Below are positions 8,749-16,667 of a stretch of DNA of 64,000 nt, one piece after another; within the stretch, counting starts at the first letter, position 1, and each line of letters opens with the position of its first letter. The position numbers were made by a program, and so were the translations under genes. The DNA is from Planctomycetota bacterium (GTDB lineage Bacteria > Planctomycetota > B15-G4): NCBI GenBank assembly GCA_029259715.1, contig JAJDEP010000019.1, forward strand, positions 186,001 to 250,000. Reading direction: 5' to 3'. The notes under the pieces are model-generated. The model worked only from the letters and a program-made list of their open reading frames with translations. It had not been told where the DNA came from and searched no databases.

Positions 8749-10281
8749 TCAGCGCCCGGACGCCAGCGCGGCATAGTCGTCGCGCAGGCGCAGGTATTCG
8801 GGCAGGCTCGGCGCGGCGGGATCGGCGCTCCCGATGGCCCGGTCCATGGCGGCCACCGCGTCGTCGAACTTGCCGGTCCCCGCGAGGGCTTCGGCCATCA
8901 GCTGCCACACGGCGGGCGAATCCGCGAGGTCGCCCACGACCAGGTCGTCGAGCAGTTCGATGGCGCGATCGCGATCGCGCAGTCCCGCCGCGGTGCAACG
9001 CACCAGGATGCGGGCGAGGTGGAAGGTCACCTGGGGCTCGCGATCGCGGGCCACGGCGAGCAGGTCGATGAGCCGGCGGACGTCGTCCGCCAGCCCGATC
9101 TCGTCGTAGATGAGGGCCAGGTGGGCCACAGCTCCCGGGCGCAACCCCGAGAGGTCGAGCGCCGACTCGAAGTGACCGCGGGCCTCGTCGCGGCGTCCCT
9201 TGTCGAAGGCGATCAGGCCCAGGGCCTCGTGGGCGACGCCCACGTCGGGGTCGAGGAACAGGGTCGTCTCGTACGCGTCGGCCGCCCCCTCGGCGTCGCC
9301 GAGTTGCTCGAGCACCCGGCCGAGGGCCAGGTTGATCCACGGCGCCCGGGGATCGTGCTCCGGCATGAGCGACAGCGACTGCTCGAATGCGCGACGGCTC
9401 TGCACGGGGCGGTCGGCCTCGAACAAGGCGGCGCCGAGGTTGCCGTGGCTGTCGGCGTCGTTCGGCGCCAGCTTCAGGGCGCGGCGATACCAGGGGAGCG
9501 ATTCCTCGGGGCGCCCCATGTCCCGCAGCACGTGACCCAGCCCGATGATCACGCCCAGGCTCTCGGGTTCGATCTCCACCGCGAGTCGGTACGCCCGCTC
9601 GGCCGAGTCCAGCTCGCCGATGGACGCGAAAAGCAACCCCAGGCCGCGGTGTCCGTCGAAGCAGGTCGCATCCAGTTCGACGGCGTCACGCAGCGCCGTG
9701 TAGGCCGCATCGAGCTGGCCCAGCTCGATGCTCACCAGGCCGAGGCTGGCCAGGTTCTGCGCGCTGTCGGGTTCGATGGTGCTCAGGTGTTTCAGGTGTC
9801 GCGCGGCCGACTCCGTCGCCCCCGCTTCGTACTCGGCGCGCGCGAGCACGGTGAGCGCCGCCGTGTCGTCGGGCTGCAACTCGACCGCCCGCCCGAGCAG
9901 CGACCGGGCCCTGTCGAGGTCGCCGAGGTGCATGTGGCAGACACCCTCGAGGAACAGGACGATGGCCGGCGGGTCGGGCTCGTCGAGGGCGGCGAGGAGC
10001 AGCAGCCCTTCCTCGGGGCGCCCCTCCGTGATCGCCTCGGCCGCCGCCCCGATGGCGTACATGGCCTCCAGCGAGGGTTCGCCGGGGGCCGGGGAGCCGA
10101 AGGACCGGCCGTCGGATCCGCGGCTCATCCAGGCCGCTCCGGCCTCGACTCCGCCGGCCTCCACCACCCCGGATTCCTCACCCGTGAGATCCCTGGCGCG
10201 CTCGCCTTCGATGGCAGCACAGGCGCAGAGGAGGCCCAGGAGGGCCGGCGCCAGGGGGAGAAGGACTCGGGTGCAGGACAT
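8749..10281 (-). CDS. TPR-repeat lipoprotein
   Basis: A 510-aa exported protein. The start at MSCTRVLLPLAPALLG gives a signal sequence ending in the lipobox LLCAC. The mature part is a run of tetratricopeptide repeats from about residue 75 to the end, with canonical positions such as GLVSIELGQLDAAYTALRDA, GLLFASIGELDSAERAYRLA and GHVLRDMGRPEESLPWYRRA. TPR arrays are protein-interaction scaffolds, so this is probably an envelope-anchored interaction or assembly protein. A longer in-frame N-terminal extension was rejected because it would bury the signal peptide. Confidence 0.88.
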   Translation of the reverse strand: MSCTRVLLPLAPALLGLLCACAAIEGERARDLTGEESGVVEAGGVEAGAAWMSRGSDGRSFGSPAPGEPSLEAMYAIGAAAEAITEGRPEEGLLLLAALDEPDPPAIVLFLEGVCHMHLGDLDRARSLLGRAVELQPDDTAALTVLARAEYEAGATESAARHLKHLSTIEPDSAQNLASLGLVSIELGQLDAAYTALRDAVELDATCFDGHRGLGLLFASIGELDSAERAYRLAVEIEPESLGVIIGLGHVLRDMGRPEESLPWYRRALKLAPNDADSHGNLGAALFEADRPVQSRRAFEQSLSLMPEHDPRAPWINLALGRVLEQLGDAEGAADAYETTLFLDPDVGVAHEALGLIAFDKGRRDEARGHFESALDLSGLRPGAVAHLALIYDEIGLADDVRRLIDLLAVARDREPQVTFHLARILVRCTAAGLRDRDRAIELLDDLVVGDLADSPAVWQLMAEALAGTGKFDDAVAAMDRAIGSADPAAPSLPEYLRLRDDYAALASGR

Positions 10282-10412
10282 GGGGTGTCTACCGGGGCCG
10301 ACCTTGGCTATCGGCCGGATCGGGGCTCCCGATGGAGGAAATCGGGTCCGGCAGGCCGTTCGGAGTGAGATCAGCCTCAAAGGGCGGGCGCTCCTCACCG
10401 ATAGAGAACCCT

Positions 10413-10622
10413 ATGGAGAGCCCGGCAACGGATCTGCGCAGCTACGACCATTGGCGTGAGGCGTTCAATCGCGAACTGAGCGTGATCGTCGTGGACGACG
10501 AGGGCCGCCGCCGCTGCGCGCGGGACCGGGGCCTCAACGAGCGGCTCTCCCGCGAGGACGCCGAGAGCTACTACATGCTCAACACGCTGCTGCGTCCGTC
10601 CGCCTGCAAGCCGCCGCGCTGA
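10413..10622 (+). CDS. Small conserved-looking hypothetical protein (69 aa)
   Basis: I do not recognise this protein. It is a compact, charged, probably soluble helical polypeptide (SYDHWREAFNRELSVIVVDD, then LSREDAESYYMLNTLLRP). The ATG at 10413 is preceded by weak GAGAA. It lies alone between the divergent TPR gene and the plus-strand regulatory-domain gene, 39 nt upstream of the latter. Codon use matches neighbours. Confidence 0.55.
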   Translation: MESPATDLRSYDHWREAFNRELSVIVVDDEGRRRCARDRGLNERLSREDAESYYMLNTLLRPSACKPPR

Positions 10623-10661
10623 AGCGGAGACCCGGCTTCGCCCTCTGGCTAGACTGATTCC

Positions 10662-12575
10662 GTGCGTTCATCCCGCTCCACACTCGTCGTCGTCGGTCTG
10701 GTGTCCGTCATCCTGGTCGCGCTCGCCGCCTGGGCGTTGCTCGACGACGGTGAGACCGGCGAGCGGCGGGGCCCCGACGTGGTGGCCCCCTCGGACGACG
10801 CCGGACGGGGCACCATCGAAGTCCCCGACCCGGTGGAACGCGAGGACGAGCGCGCCTCGGCCGTACCCATCGACGCCCGCCGCCCCACCGCGGCGGTGAC
10901 GGGCCGCATCGTGGGCGCCGGCGGGCGCCCCCTCGGCAACGCCTTCACGCATCTGTTCTTGGCAGACGACACGCTGCCCATGCGACCCCGCCCGAGTGCG
11001 GGGCTCACCGCCACCTCCGGGGCCGACGGCGTCTTCCTCATCGACGACATCCCCGTCGATCAGCCGCTGGGCGTCGAGGTCAACCACGCCGATCACGCGG
11101 CCCACCTGCAGGCCTCCTTCCAGGCGAGCGCCGGTGAGGTGGTCGACGTCGGCGACATCACGCTGAAGGCGGGCATGATCCTGCGGGGCACCATCCGCAC
11201 CATCGAGCGACACCCCATCCCGGGCGCGCAGGTGCAGCTCACCGATCTCACGGCCATGACCTTGCCGGGCTCCGACGAGCGCGGGTCGCGCACGGCGGTG
11301 TGCGATGGGGAGGGCCGTTACGAGTTCCGCAACCTGGCCATGCGGCGGCAGTATCGCGTGCAGGGCGCCGCCGACGGCTACGGCACGCAGCGCACCGTGA
11401 TCTCCTTCGTGCTGGCCTTGCCGGACAACTCGTGGACCCAGGACTTCTCGCTGCGCGCGGCGGACGTCGACCTCGGGGGCTGGGTGCTCGACGAGGACAG
11501 CCGGCCGGTGCCCGACGTGCAGTTGAAGATCGCCCAACGGCATCGGGGGCAGAACACCTACTTCGAGGCGGAGACGGTCACCGATGACGAGGGGTCGTTC
11601 TTCTTCGAGGCCTTGCCGCGCGACACCTACACGGTCTCGCTGTCGGCCGAGAACGCCTACCTGTCGAGCAAAACGGAGCTCGAATCGGGCCGCACCGACC
11701 ACACGCTGTGGGTCCTGCCGGCCCTCGCGGTGCGCTGCCGGCTGCTCTCGGCGCGGCCTCTCCCCGACCGATTCGACCTGATCATCAAGCCCGTGGGGGC
11801 CACCGGCGCCAACGTCATCCCCGGGGCGGGCCTCAAGCGCAGCTACGACGACCCCGACGACTTCCTCGTCGGCGGTCTGCTGCCCGGCAACTACCACTTC
11901 GAGCTGCGCGTCCCCGGCTTTGCCGTGACCAGCAGCCCCACGGTGATCATCGACGCTTCGAGCCGCAACGTCGTGCTCGACATCCCCCTCCACGACGGGG
12001 GCACCGTCTCGGGCCGGGTGCAGGGCGCCGGCAAGGGCGTGGCGGTGGAGCTGCGCGGGTCGCACTACGATCCCAAGCTGCCCATCGAAGGCGTCTTCCC
12101 GACCCACCCCGTGCACGGCCTGACGACGCGCACCGACGACGACGGCCGCTTCGCGTTGGCCCACGTGCCGGAGGAGTCCTACACGCTCACCGTCGCGCCG
12201 AAGGACGCCCCGCCCCTGCACGTGCGCGACGTGGAGGTCTTCGAGGGCGGCGTCACCGACCTCGGCGTGCTGAGCACGGAGGCGGGCGGCGCCGTGGGCG
12301 GCATCGTGCTCGACGAGTTCGGGAAGCCCGCGCCCTCGGTGCGCGTGACGCTCATGAGCGACGAGCACTACCGTCGCCTGATCACCGGTGACGACGGGCG
12401 CTTCGTGGCCCGCGGCCTGCCGGCCGGACGCTATGCCGTCACCGCCTCACCCACCACCTTCGAGCAGGCCTTGCGCCTGACGGCCACCGACAAGGTCGAG
12501 GTCACCGCGGGCGCCGAGTCGTCCGTGCAGCTCATGTTCGAGACGCACTACCCCCAGGGCCCCCGGGACGGCTAG
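10662..12575 (+). CDS. Membrane-anchored carboxypeptidase-regulatory-like domain protein
   Basis: A 637-aa protein. The GTG start gives an uncleaved N-terminal anchor (STLVVVGLVSVILVALAAWA) followed by a low-complexity linker and then at least five beta-sandwich repeats of the carboxypeptidase D regulatory-like type. Repeat signatures include AVTGRIVGAGGRPLGNA (about 76), ILRGTIRTIERHPIPGAQV, LGGWVLDEDSRPVPDVQL, VSGRVQGAGKGVAVEL and AVGGIVLDEFGKPAPSVRV, each followed by a DDxGxF-x-F-x-LPxGxY-like half. Such proteins are typically extracytoplasmic and adhesive or structural. No enzyme domain is seen. Its stop codon overlaps that of the convergent gene within CTAG. Confidence 0.88.
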   Translation: MRSSRSTLVVVGLVSVILVALAAWALLDDGETGERRGPDVVAPSDDAGRGTIEVPDPVEREDERASAVPIDARRPTAAVTGRIVGAGGRPLGNAFTHLFLADDTLPMRPRPSAGLTATSGADGVFLIDDIPVDQPLGVEVNHADHAAHLQASFQASAGEVVDVGDITLKAGMILRGTIRTIERHPIPGAQVQLTDLTAMTLPGSDERGSRTAVCDGEGRYEFRNLAMRRQYRVQGAADGYGTQRTVISFVLALPDNSWTQDFSLRAADVDLGGWVLDEDSRPVPDVQLKIAQRHRGQNTYFEAETVTDDEGSFFFEALPRDTYTVSLSAENAYLSSKTELESGRTDHTLWVLPALAVRCRLLSARPLPDRFDLIIKPVGATGANVIPGAGLKRSYDDPDDFLVGGLLPGNYHFELRVPGFAVTSSPTVIIDASSRNVVLDIPLHDGGTVSGRVQGAGKGVAVELRGSHYDPKLPIEGVFPTHPVHGLTTRTDDDGRFALAHVPEESYTLTVAPKDAPPLHVRDVEVFEGGVTDLGVLSTEAGGAVGGIVLDEFGKPAPSVRVTLMSDEHYRRLITGDDGRFVARGLPAGRYAVTASPTTFEQALRLTATDKVEVTAGAESSVQLMFETHYPQGPRDG

Positions 12576-12580
12576 CCGTC
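12567..12580. terminator. 14-bp perfect palindrome over two convergent stop codons
   Basis: GACGGCTAGCCGTC is self-complementary, and the central CTAG supplies the TAG stops of both convergent genes. It could form a short hairpin in either transcript. No T-tract is present, so a terminator role is possible but unproven. Confidence 0.35.
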
Positions 12581-12934
12581 GTCGGGCGCCGTCGGGGCGT
12601 CGGGCATGGCGCGGGTCAGATCGATGCTCTCGCCTCCCGCGGTCTCGAGCGTGTAGAGCGTCGCCTCGCCGCCCCCGGGGCCGGGCACCAGCGTCACGTG
12701 CCAGCGTCCGGCGCTCACCCCCACGGACATGCCCGGCTCCAGCTCCACGCTGTGCAGGCCGTCGCCGACGGTGGCGCCGGCCCAGCCGCTGTCCGCCGGC
12801 AGGATCGCCTGGGACACCGGCGCGCCCTCGACGCCGCCGGAGGCGAGCCACACGGCCGTGGCCACCAGCGCGACCACGCTGACCCAGAAGTACGTCCCCA
12901 TCGCGCCGCGGATGCTGCGCGCGCCGGGCTTCAC
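12572..12934 (-). CDS. Single-pass membrane hypothetical protein (120 aa)
   Basis: An N-terminal membrane helix (MGTYFWVSVVALVATAVWLA) is followed by a small beta-rich domain (HSVELEPGMSVGVSAGRWHV...). The GTG start at 12934 overlaps the stop of the preceding lipoprotein gene as GTGA, indicating coupling; the internal ATG 12 codons in is the alternative start. The extracytoplasmic domain has no motif I recognise. It is third in the order ptsI, lipoprotein, this gene, all on the minus strand with overlapping ends. Confidence 0.65.
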   Translation of the reverse strand: MKPGARSIRGAMGTYFWVSVVALVATAVWLASGGVEGAPVSQAILPADSGWAGATVGDGLHSVELEPGMSVGVSAGRWHVTLVPGPGGGEATLYTLETAGGESIDLTRAMPDAPTAPDDG

Positions 12935-13347
12935 TTCCGACCCGCCGCTCCCGCAGGCAGGCGCAGCAACACGTACACGCGGCGACCGTCGCCGAGGGGA
13001 TCGGAGCACTCGACCAGCTCCATCAGCTCGAGTCCGTCCAGGGCATCGGTGGGACCTTCCGCGGTCCAGGCTTCCACGAACAACCGCTCCTCCACGCGCA
13101 CTACCGAGAGGCGCGTCTCGACGTCGAGGCCCAGACCGTCGGCGATGGCCCGCGCGGCGCGGGTCAGAGCGATGTTGACGGCGTCGGCCTCCACGAACAC
13201 CTCGCCCGACTGCCCGACGCCGTAGAGGTAGGCCCCGTCGGAGGGCGTCGTGGCGGCCCAGCCCGGCGGACACGCCGCGCAGCCCGTCGCGAACGCCAGG
13301 CCCGCGGCGAGGACCACCGCAACGAGAAAGCGACGGGCTTGGGTCAT
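12931..13347 (-). CDS. LPP20-like lipoprotein
   Basis: A 138-aa lipoprotein. The signal sequence ends near AGLAFATGC. The mature part begins with a short Gly/Tyr-containing stretch (DGAYLYGVGQSGEVF), then an alanine-rich helix (ADAVNIALTRAARAIADGLG) and a beta segment (VETRLSVVRVEERLFVEAWT). This order resembles the LPP20 lipoprotein family, whose role is poorly known. Start and stop overlap the neighbours: ATGA with ptsI upstream and GTGA with the membrane protein downstream. Confidence 0.65.
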   Translation of the reverse strand: MTQARRFLVAVVLAAGLAFATGCAACPPGWAATTPSDGAYLYGVGQSGEVFVEADAVNIALTRAARAIADGLGLDVETRLSVVRVEERLFVEAWTAEGPTDALDGLELMELVECSDPLGDGRRVYVLLRLPAGAAGRK

Positions 13348-15134
13348 CGGTCGGACTCCATCAGCGATCTCAGGTCGGGGGCCACCTCGAGCGTGGCGGC
13401 CCGCAGGTGCGCGCGGATGTCCGCGATGTCCACCAACTCGAAGGCCTGGGTGGCCACCTTGCGCGCATAGGCGAGGTCGGTGGCGGCCACCACGCGCTTG
13501 ACCATGGGGATGTCGTAGGCCGACATGCTGAAGCTGCGCAGGCCGAGGCCCAGCAGCAGCAGCGTCGCCTCGGGGTTGCCCGCCAGCTCGCCGCAGACGC
13601 AGAGGGGCACCTCGGCTCGGCCGGCCTGCCCGATGGTGTCGCGCAGCAGGCGCAGCAGTCCCGGGTGGAATTGCTGGTAGAGGTCGGCGACCCGGGAGTT
13701 GTTGCGGTCGACCGCCAGGGCGTACTGCGAGAGGTCGTTGGTCCCCACCGAGATGAAGTCGCACTCGCGGGCGATGAGGCCCGTGGCCAGGGCCGCCGCA
13801 GGGATCTCGATCATCATCCCCACCGGCATGTCGGGATCGAAGGGGATGTCGTGCTGCTTCAGGTCCGATTGGATCTCGCGCACGATGGCGACCACCCGTC
13901 GGGTCTCCTCCACCGTCGTGACCATGGGCGCGAGCACCCGCATGCGCCCGTGGGCCGACGCCCGCAACAACGCCCGCAGCTGGCTGTAGAGCATGTCCGG
14001 CCATTCCAATGACAGCCGGATTCCGCGCCACCCGAGCACCGGGTTGGGCTCGTGGGGCACCGACAGGTAGGGCAGCGGCTTGTCGCCGCCCACATCGATG
14101 GTGCGGAAGGTCACCTCGCGGTCGCCCACCTTGCGCAACACATCGCAGTAGTGCCGGTACTGCTCGGCCTCGCTCGGGAAGAACGGGCGGTTCATGTAGA
14201 GGAATTCGGTGCGGTAGAGGCCGACCCCGTTGAGCGACTCGAGGCTCTCGGGCGTCAGGTCGTCCGCCACGTCGATGTTGAGCATCAGCTCGACAGCCAC
14301 GTCGTCCTTGGTCCGCGCGAAGTCCCGGGTCTCGGCTTCGAGGGCCGCGCGGAATTCCCGGTAGTCGCGGCTGCGCGCCTCGGCCTCGGCGATCTCCACA
14401 TCAGTGGGATTGACGATCACCTGCCCGCTGTTGCCGTCGACGATCCAGCGCCGGCCGTGGTGCGGCAGACCGGTGGCCTCCACGAAGGTCACCGACGGGA
14501 TGCCCAGGCTGCGGGCGAGGATGGCCGCGTGGGAGGCCACGCCGCCGGACACGGTGACGATGGCCGCCAGCTGTGCGCGATCGATGTTGGCGGCGTCCGA
14601 GGGCAGGAATTCCTCGGCCACCATGATCAGCCGCTCGATGCCGTCGCCCTCGACCGGGACCTGGCGGGGCTTGCCCGCCAGCACCCGCAGCACCTGCCGA
14701 CCGACGTCGCGCAGGTCGGCGCCCGGGTCGCGCTCGCTCTCGGCCGACAGACCGCGCAGGCGACGACTCCACTCGTCGACCTCGTCGCGCACCGCGACCT
14801 CGGCGTTGACCAGGTCCCGCCGCACGCGGTTGCGCATCGACTTGCGGAACTCGGGGTCGTCCAGGAGCAGCCCCTGCACGGCGAAGATGCGCGCGTCGCG
14901 CTCGCCCACCTCCTGCGCGAGGTTCTTCTCGAGCGCGGCGAGGTGACGCTTGGTCGTGCGCAGTGCCGCCGAGAGCCGCTTCAGCTCCTCGCCGACGTCG
15001 TCCTCGCTGATGGCCAGGATGGGGATGTCCACGTCACTCTCGTGGAACACCGCCTGGCCCCAGGCCACCCCGGGGGCCACCGCCACGCCGCGCACGACGA
15101 TGCGCTCGTTCATGCGGTCGCTGTAGGGCGTCAT
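13344..15134 (-). CDS. ptsI: Phosphoenolpyruvate-protein phosphotransferase (enzyme I)
   Basis: A 596-aa PTS enzyme I, close to the usual length. The N-terminal swivelling domain holds the phosphohistidine at about His202 in SGGVASHAAILARSLGIP. The C-terminal PEP-binding barrel shows YRTEFLYMNRPFFPSEAEQ, NPVLGWRGIRLSL, VGMMIEIPAA, FISVGTNDLSQYALAVDRNN and a catalytic Cys in LCVCGELAGNP. It passes phosphate from PEP to HPr. No HPr, HPr kinase or sugar permease is seen in the window, so it may serve regulation instead of transport. Its 3' end overlaps the LPP20-like gene by ATGA; glyQS lies 37 nt upstream. Confidence 0.93.
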   Translation of the reverse strand: MTPYSDRMNERIVVRGVAVAPGVAWGQAVFHESDVDIPILAISEDDVGEELKRLSAALRTTKRHLAALEKNLAQEVGERDARIFAVQGLLLDDPEFRKSMRNRVRRDLVNAEVAVRDEVDEWSRRLRGLSAESERDPGADLRDVGRQVLRVLAGKPRQVPVEGDGIERLIMVAEEFLPSDAANIDRAQLAAIVTVSGGVASHAAILARSLGIPSVTFVEATGLPHHGRRWIVDGNSGQVIVNPTDVEIAEAEARSRDYREFRAALEAETRDFARTKDDVAVELMLNIDVADDLTPESLESLNGVGLYRTEFLYMNRPFFPSEAEQYRHYCDVLRKVGDREVTFRTIDVGGDKPLPYLSVPHEPNPVLGWRGIRLSLEWPDMLYSQLRALLRASAHGRMRVLAPMVTTVEETRRVVAIVREIQSDLKQHDIPFDPDMPVGMMIEIPAAALATGLIARECDFISVGTNDLSQYALAVDRNNSRVADLYQQFHPGLLRLLRDTIGQAGRAEVPLCVCGELAGNPEATLLLLGLGLRSFSMSAYDIPMVKRVVAATDLAYARKVATQAFELVDIADIRAHLRAATLEVAPDLRSLMESDR

Positions 15135-15171
15135 CGTGCCGGTCCCGCGACGGATGTCGGGCGGACGCGAG

Positions 15172-16503
15172 TCACCCGGCCAGACGCTCCGAGATCAGCG
15201 CGCCCAGCTCGGCGGCCGGCACGCGGGTCTGCTCCATCGAGTCGCGCTCGCGCAGGGTCACGGTACCGTCGGACAGGGTCTCGCCGTCGATGGTGATGCA
15301 CCACGGGGTGCCCACCTCATCCTGCCGCCGGTAGCGACGCCCGATGGCGCCCGACTGGTCGTAGAAGGTGGAGATGCCCCGGGCCAGCAGCTGCCCCTCG
15401 ATCTCGGCCGCCTTCTCGGGCATGCCGTCCTTCTTCACCAGCGGGAACACGGCCACCTTGATGGGCGCCAGCCGCGGGTGCAGGCGCAGCACGGTGCGCT
15501 TGTCGCCGTCGACCTCCTCCTCGTCGTACGCCTCCACGAGGAAGCAGAGCATGGCCCGGTCGACCCCGGCGGCCGGTTCGATGACCCATGGCACGTAACG
15601 CTCGCGGGTCTGGCCGTCGAAGTACTCGAGGGTCTTGCCCGAACCCTTGGTGTGGGCGTTCAGGTCGAAGTCCGAGCGGCAGGCCACGCCCTCCAGCTCC
15701 TTCCAGCCGATGGGCAACTCGTACTCGATGTCCGCCGTGGCCTTGGCGTAGTGGGCCAGCTCGGTGCCCTCGTGGTCGCGCCAACGCAGTCGCTCGGGCG
15801 ACAGCCCGAGGTCGAGGTACCACTGCATGCGCTGTTCCTTCCAGAACGCGTACCACTGCTCCCACTCGTCGGGCGGGCAGAAGAACTCCATCTCCATCTG
15901 CTCGAACTCGCGGGTGCGGAAGATGAAGTTGCCCGGCGTGATCTCGTTGCGGAACGACTTGCCGATCTGCGCGATGCCGAAGGGCGGCTTGAGGCGACCG
16001 GTGGTCTGCACGTTGAGGTAGTTGGTGAAGATGCCCTGGGCCGTCTCGGGCCGCAGGTAGGCCAGGCTGCCCTCGTCCTGCACCGGGCCGAGGTGCGTCT
16101 GGAACATCAGGTTGAACTCGCGCGGCTCGGTGAAGTGGCTCTTGCACTCGTCGTTGAGGGCCACGTTGTTGCGCACGGGGCAGGTGGCGCTCTCGAGGTC
16201 GTCGGCCCGGAAGCGCGCCTTGCACTTCTTGCAGTCGACGAGCGGGTCGCTGAAACCGTCGACGTGGCCCGAGGCCCGCCACACACCCGGGTGCTGCAGG
16301 ATGGCCGAGTCGAGGCCCACCACATTGCGACGGGTGTGCACCATGAAGCGCCACCACTCATCCTTGACGTTGCGCTTGAGCTCGGCCCCCAGCGGCCCGT
16401 AGTCCCAGCACGAATTGAGGCCGCCGTAGATCTCGCTGGCGGGATAGACGTAGCCCCGGCGCTTGGCCAGGTTGACGATCTGATCGATGCTCGTGGCGGG
16501 CAC
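15172..16503 (-). CDS. glyQS: Glycyl-tRNA synthetase, homodimeric class II type
   Basis: A 443-aa synthetase of the single-chain (alpha-2) type. It begins IDQIVNLAKRRGYVYPASEI with the GLNSCWDYGPLGAELKRN substrate-binding segment. Class II motifs follow: motif 2 around QIGKSFRNEITPGNFIFRTREF and EQMEMEFFC, and motif 3 in AAGVDRAMLCFLVEAYD. The C-terminal anticodon-binding domain starts near LAPIKVAVFPLVKKDGMPEK. A CKKC-containing insertion near residue 92 is typical. It charges tRNA-Gly. No T-box or other leader was recognised in the 164-bp divergent region upstream. Confidence 0.96.
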   Translation of the reverse strand: MPATSIDQIVNLAKRRGYVYPASEIYGGLNSCWDYGPLGAELKRNVKDEWWRFMVHTRRNVVGLDSAILQHPGVWRASGHVDGFSDPLVDCKKCKARFRADDLESATCPVRNNVALNDECKSHFTEPREFNLMFQTHLGPVQDEGSLAYLRPETAQGIFTNYLNVQTTGRLKPPFGIAQIGKSFRNEITPGNFIFRTREFEQMEMEFFCPPDEWEQWYAFWKEQRMQWYLDLGLSPERLRWRDHEGTELAHYAKATADIEYELPIGWKELEGVACRSDFDLNAHTKGSGKTLEYFDGQTRERYVPWVIEPAAGVDRAMLCFLVEAYDEEEVDGDKRTVLRLHPRLAPIKVAVFPLVKKDGMPEKAAEIEGQLLARGISTFYDQSGAIGRRYRRQDEVGTPWCITIDGETLSDGTVTLRERDSMEQTRVPAAELGALISERLAG

Positions 16504-16667
16504 GGAAGGGCCTCGGCGCTGGGCGCCCCGGAGGGGGCACGAAGGGTGCGGCGGCGGGTGCGGCCCCCGAGGAGCCGCCGACGCGCCGTCGGCGAACGGC
16601 GCATTGTCGGGAGGTGGCCCTATGCGATCAAGGCGAGTCGATCGGGCCCTGTGATAGCTTCTTGCCG

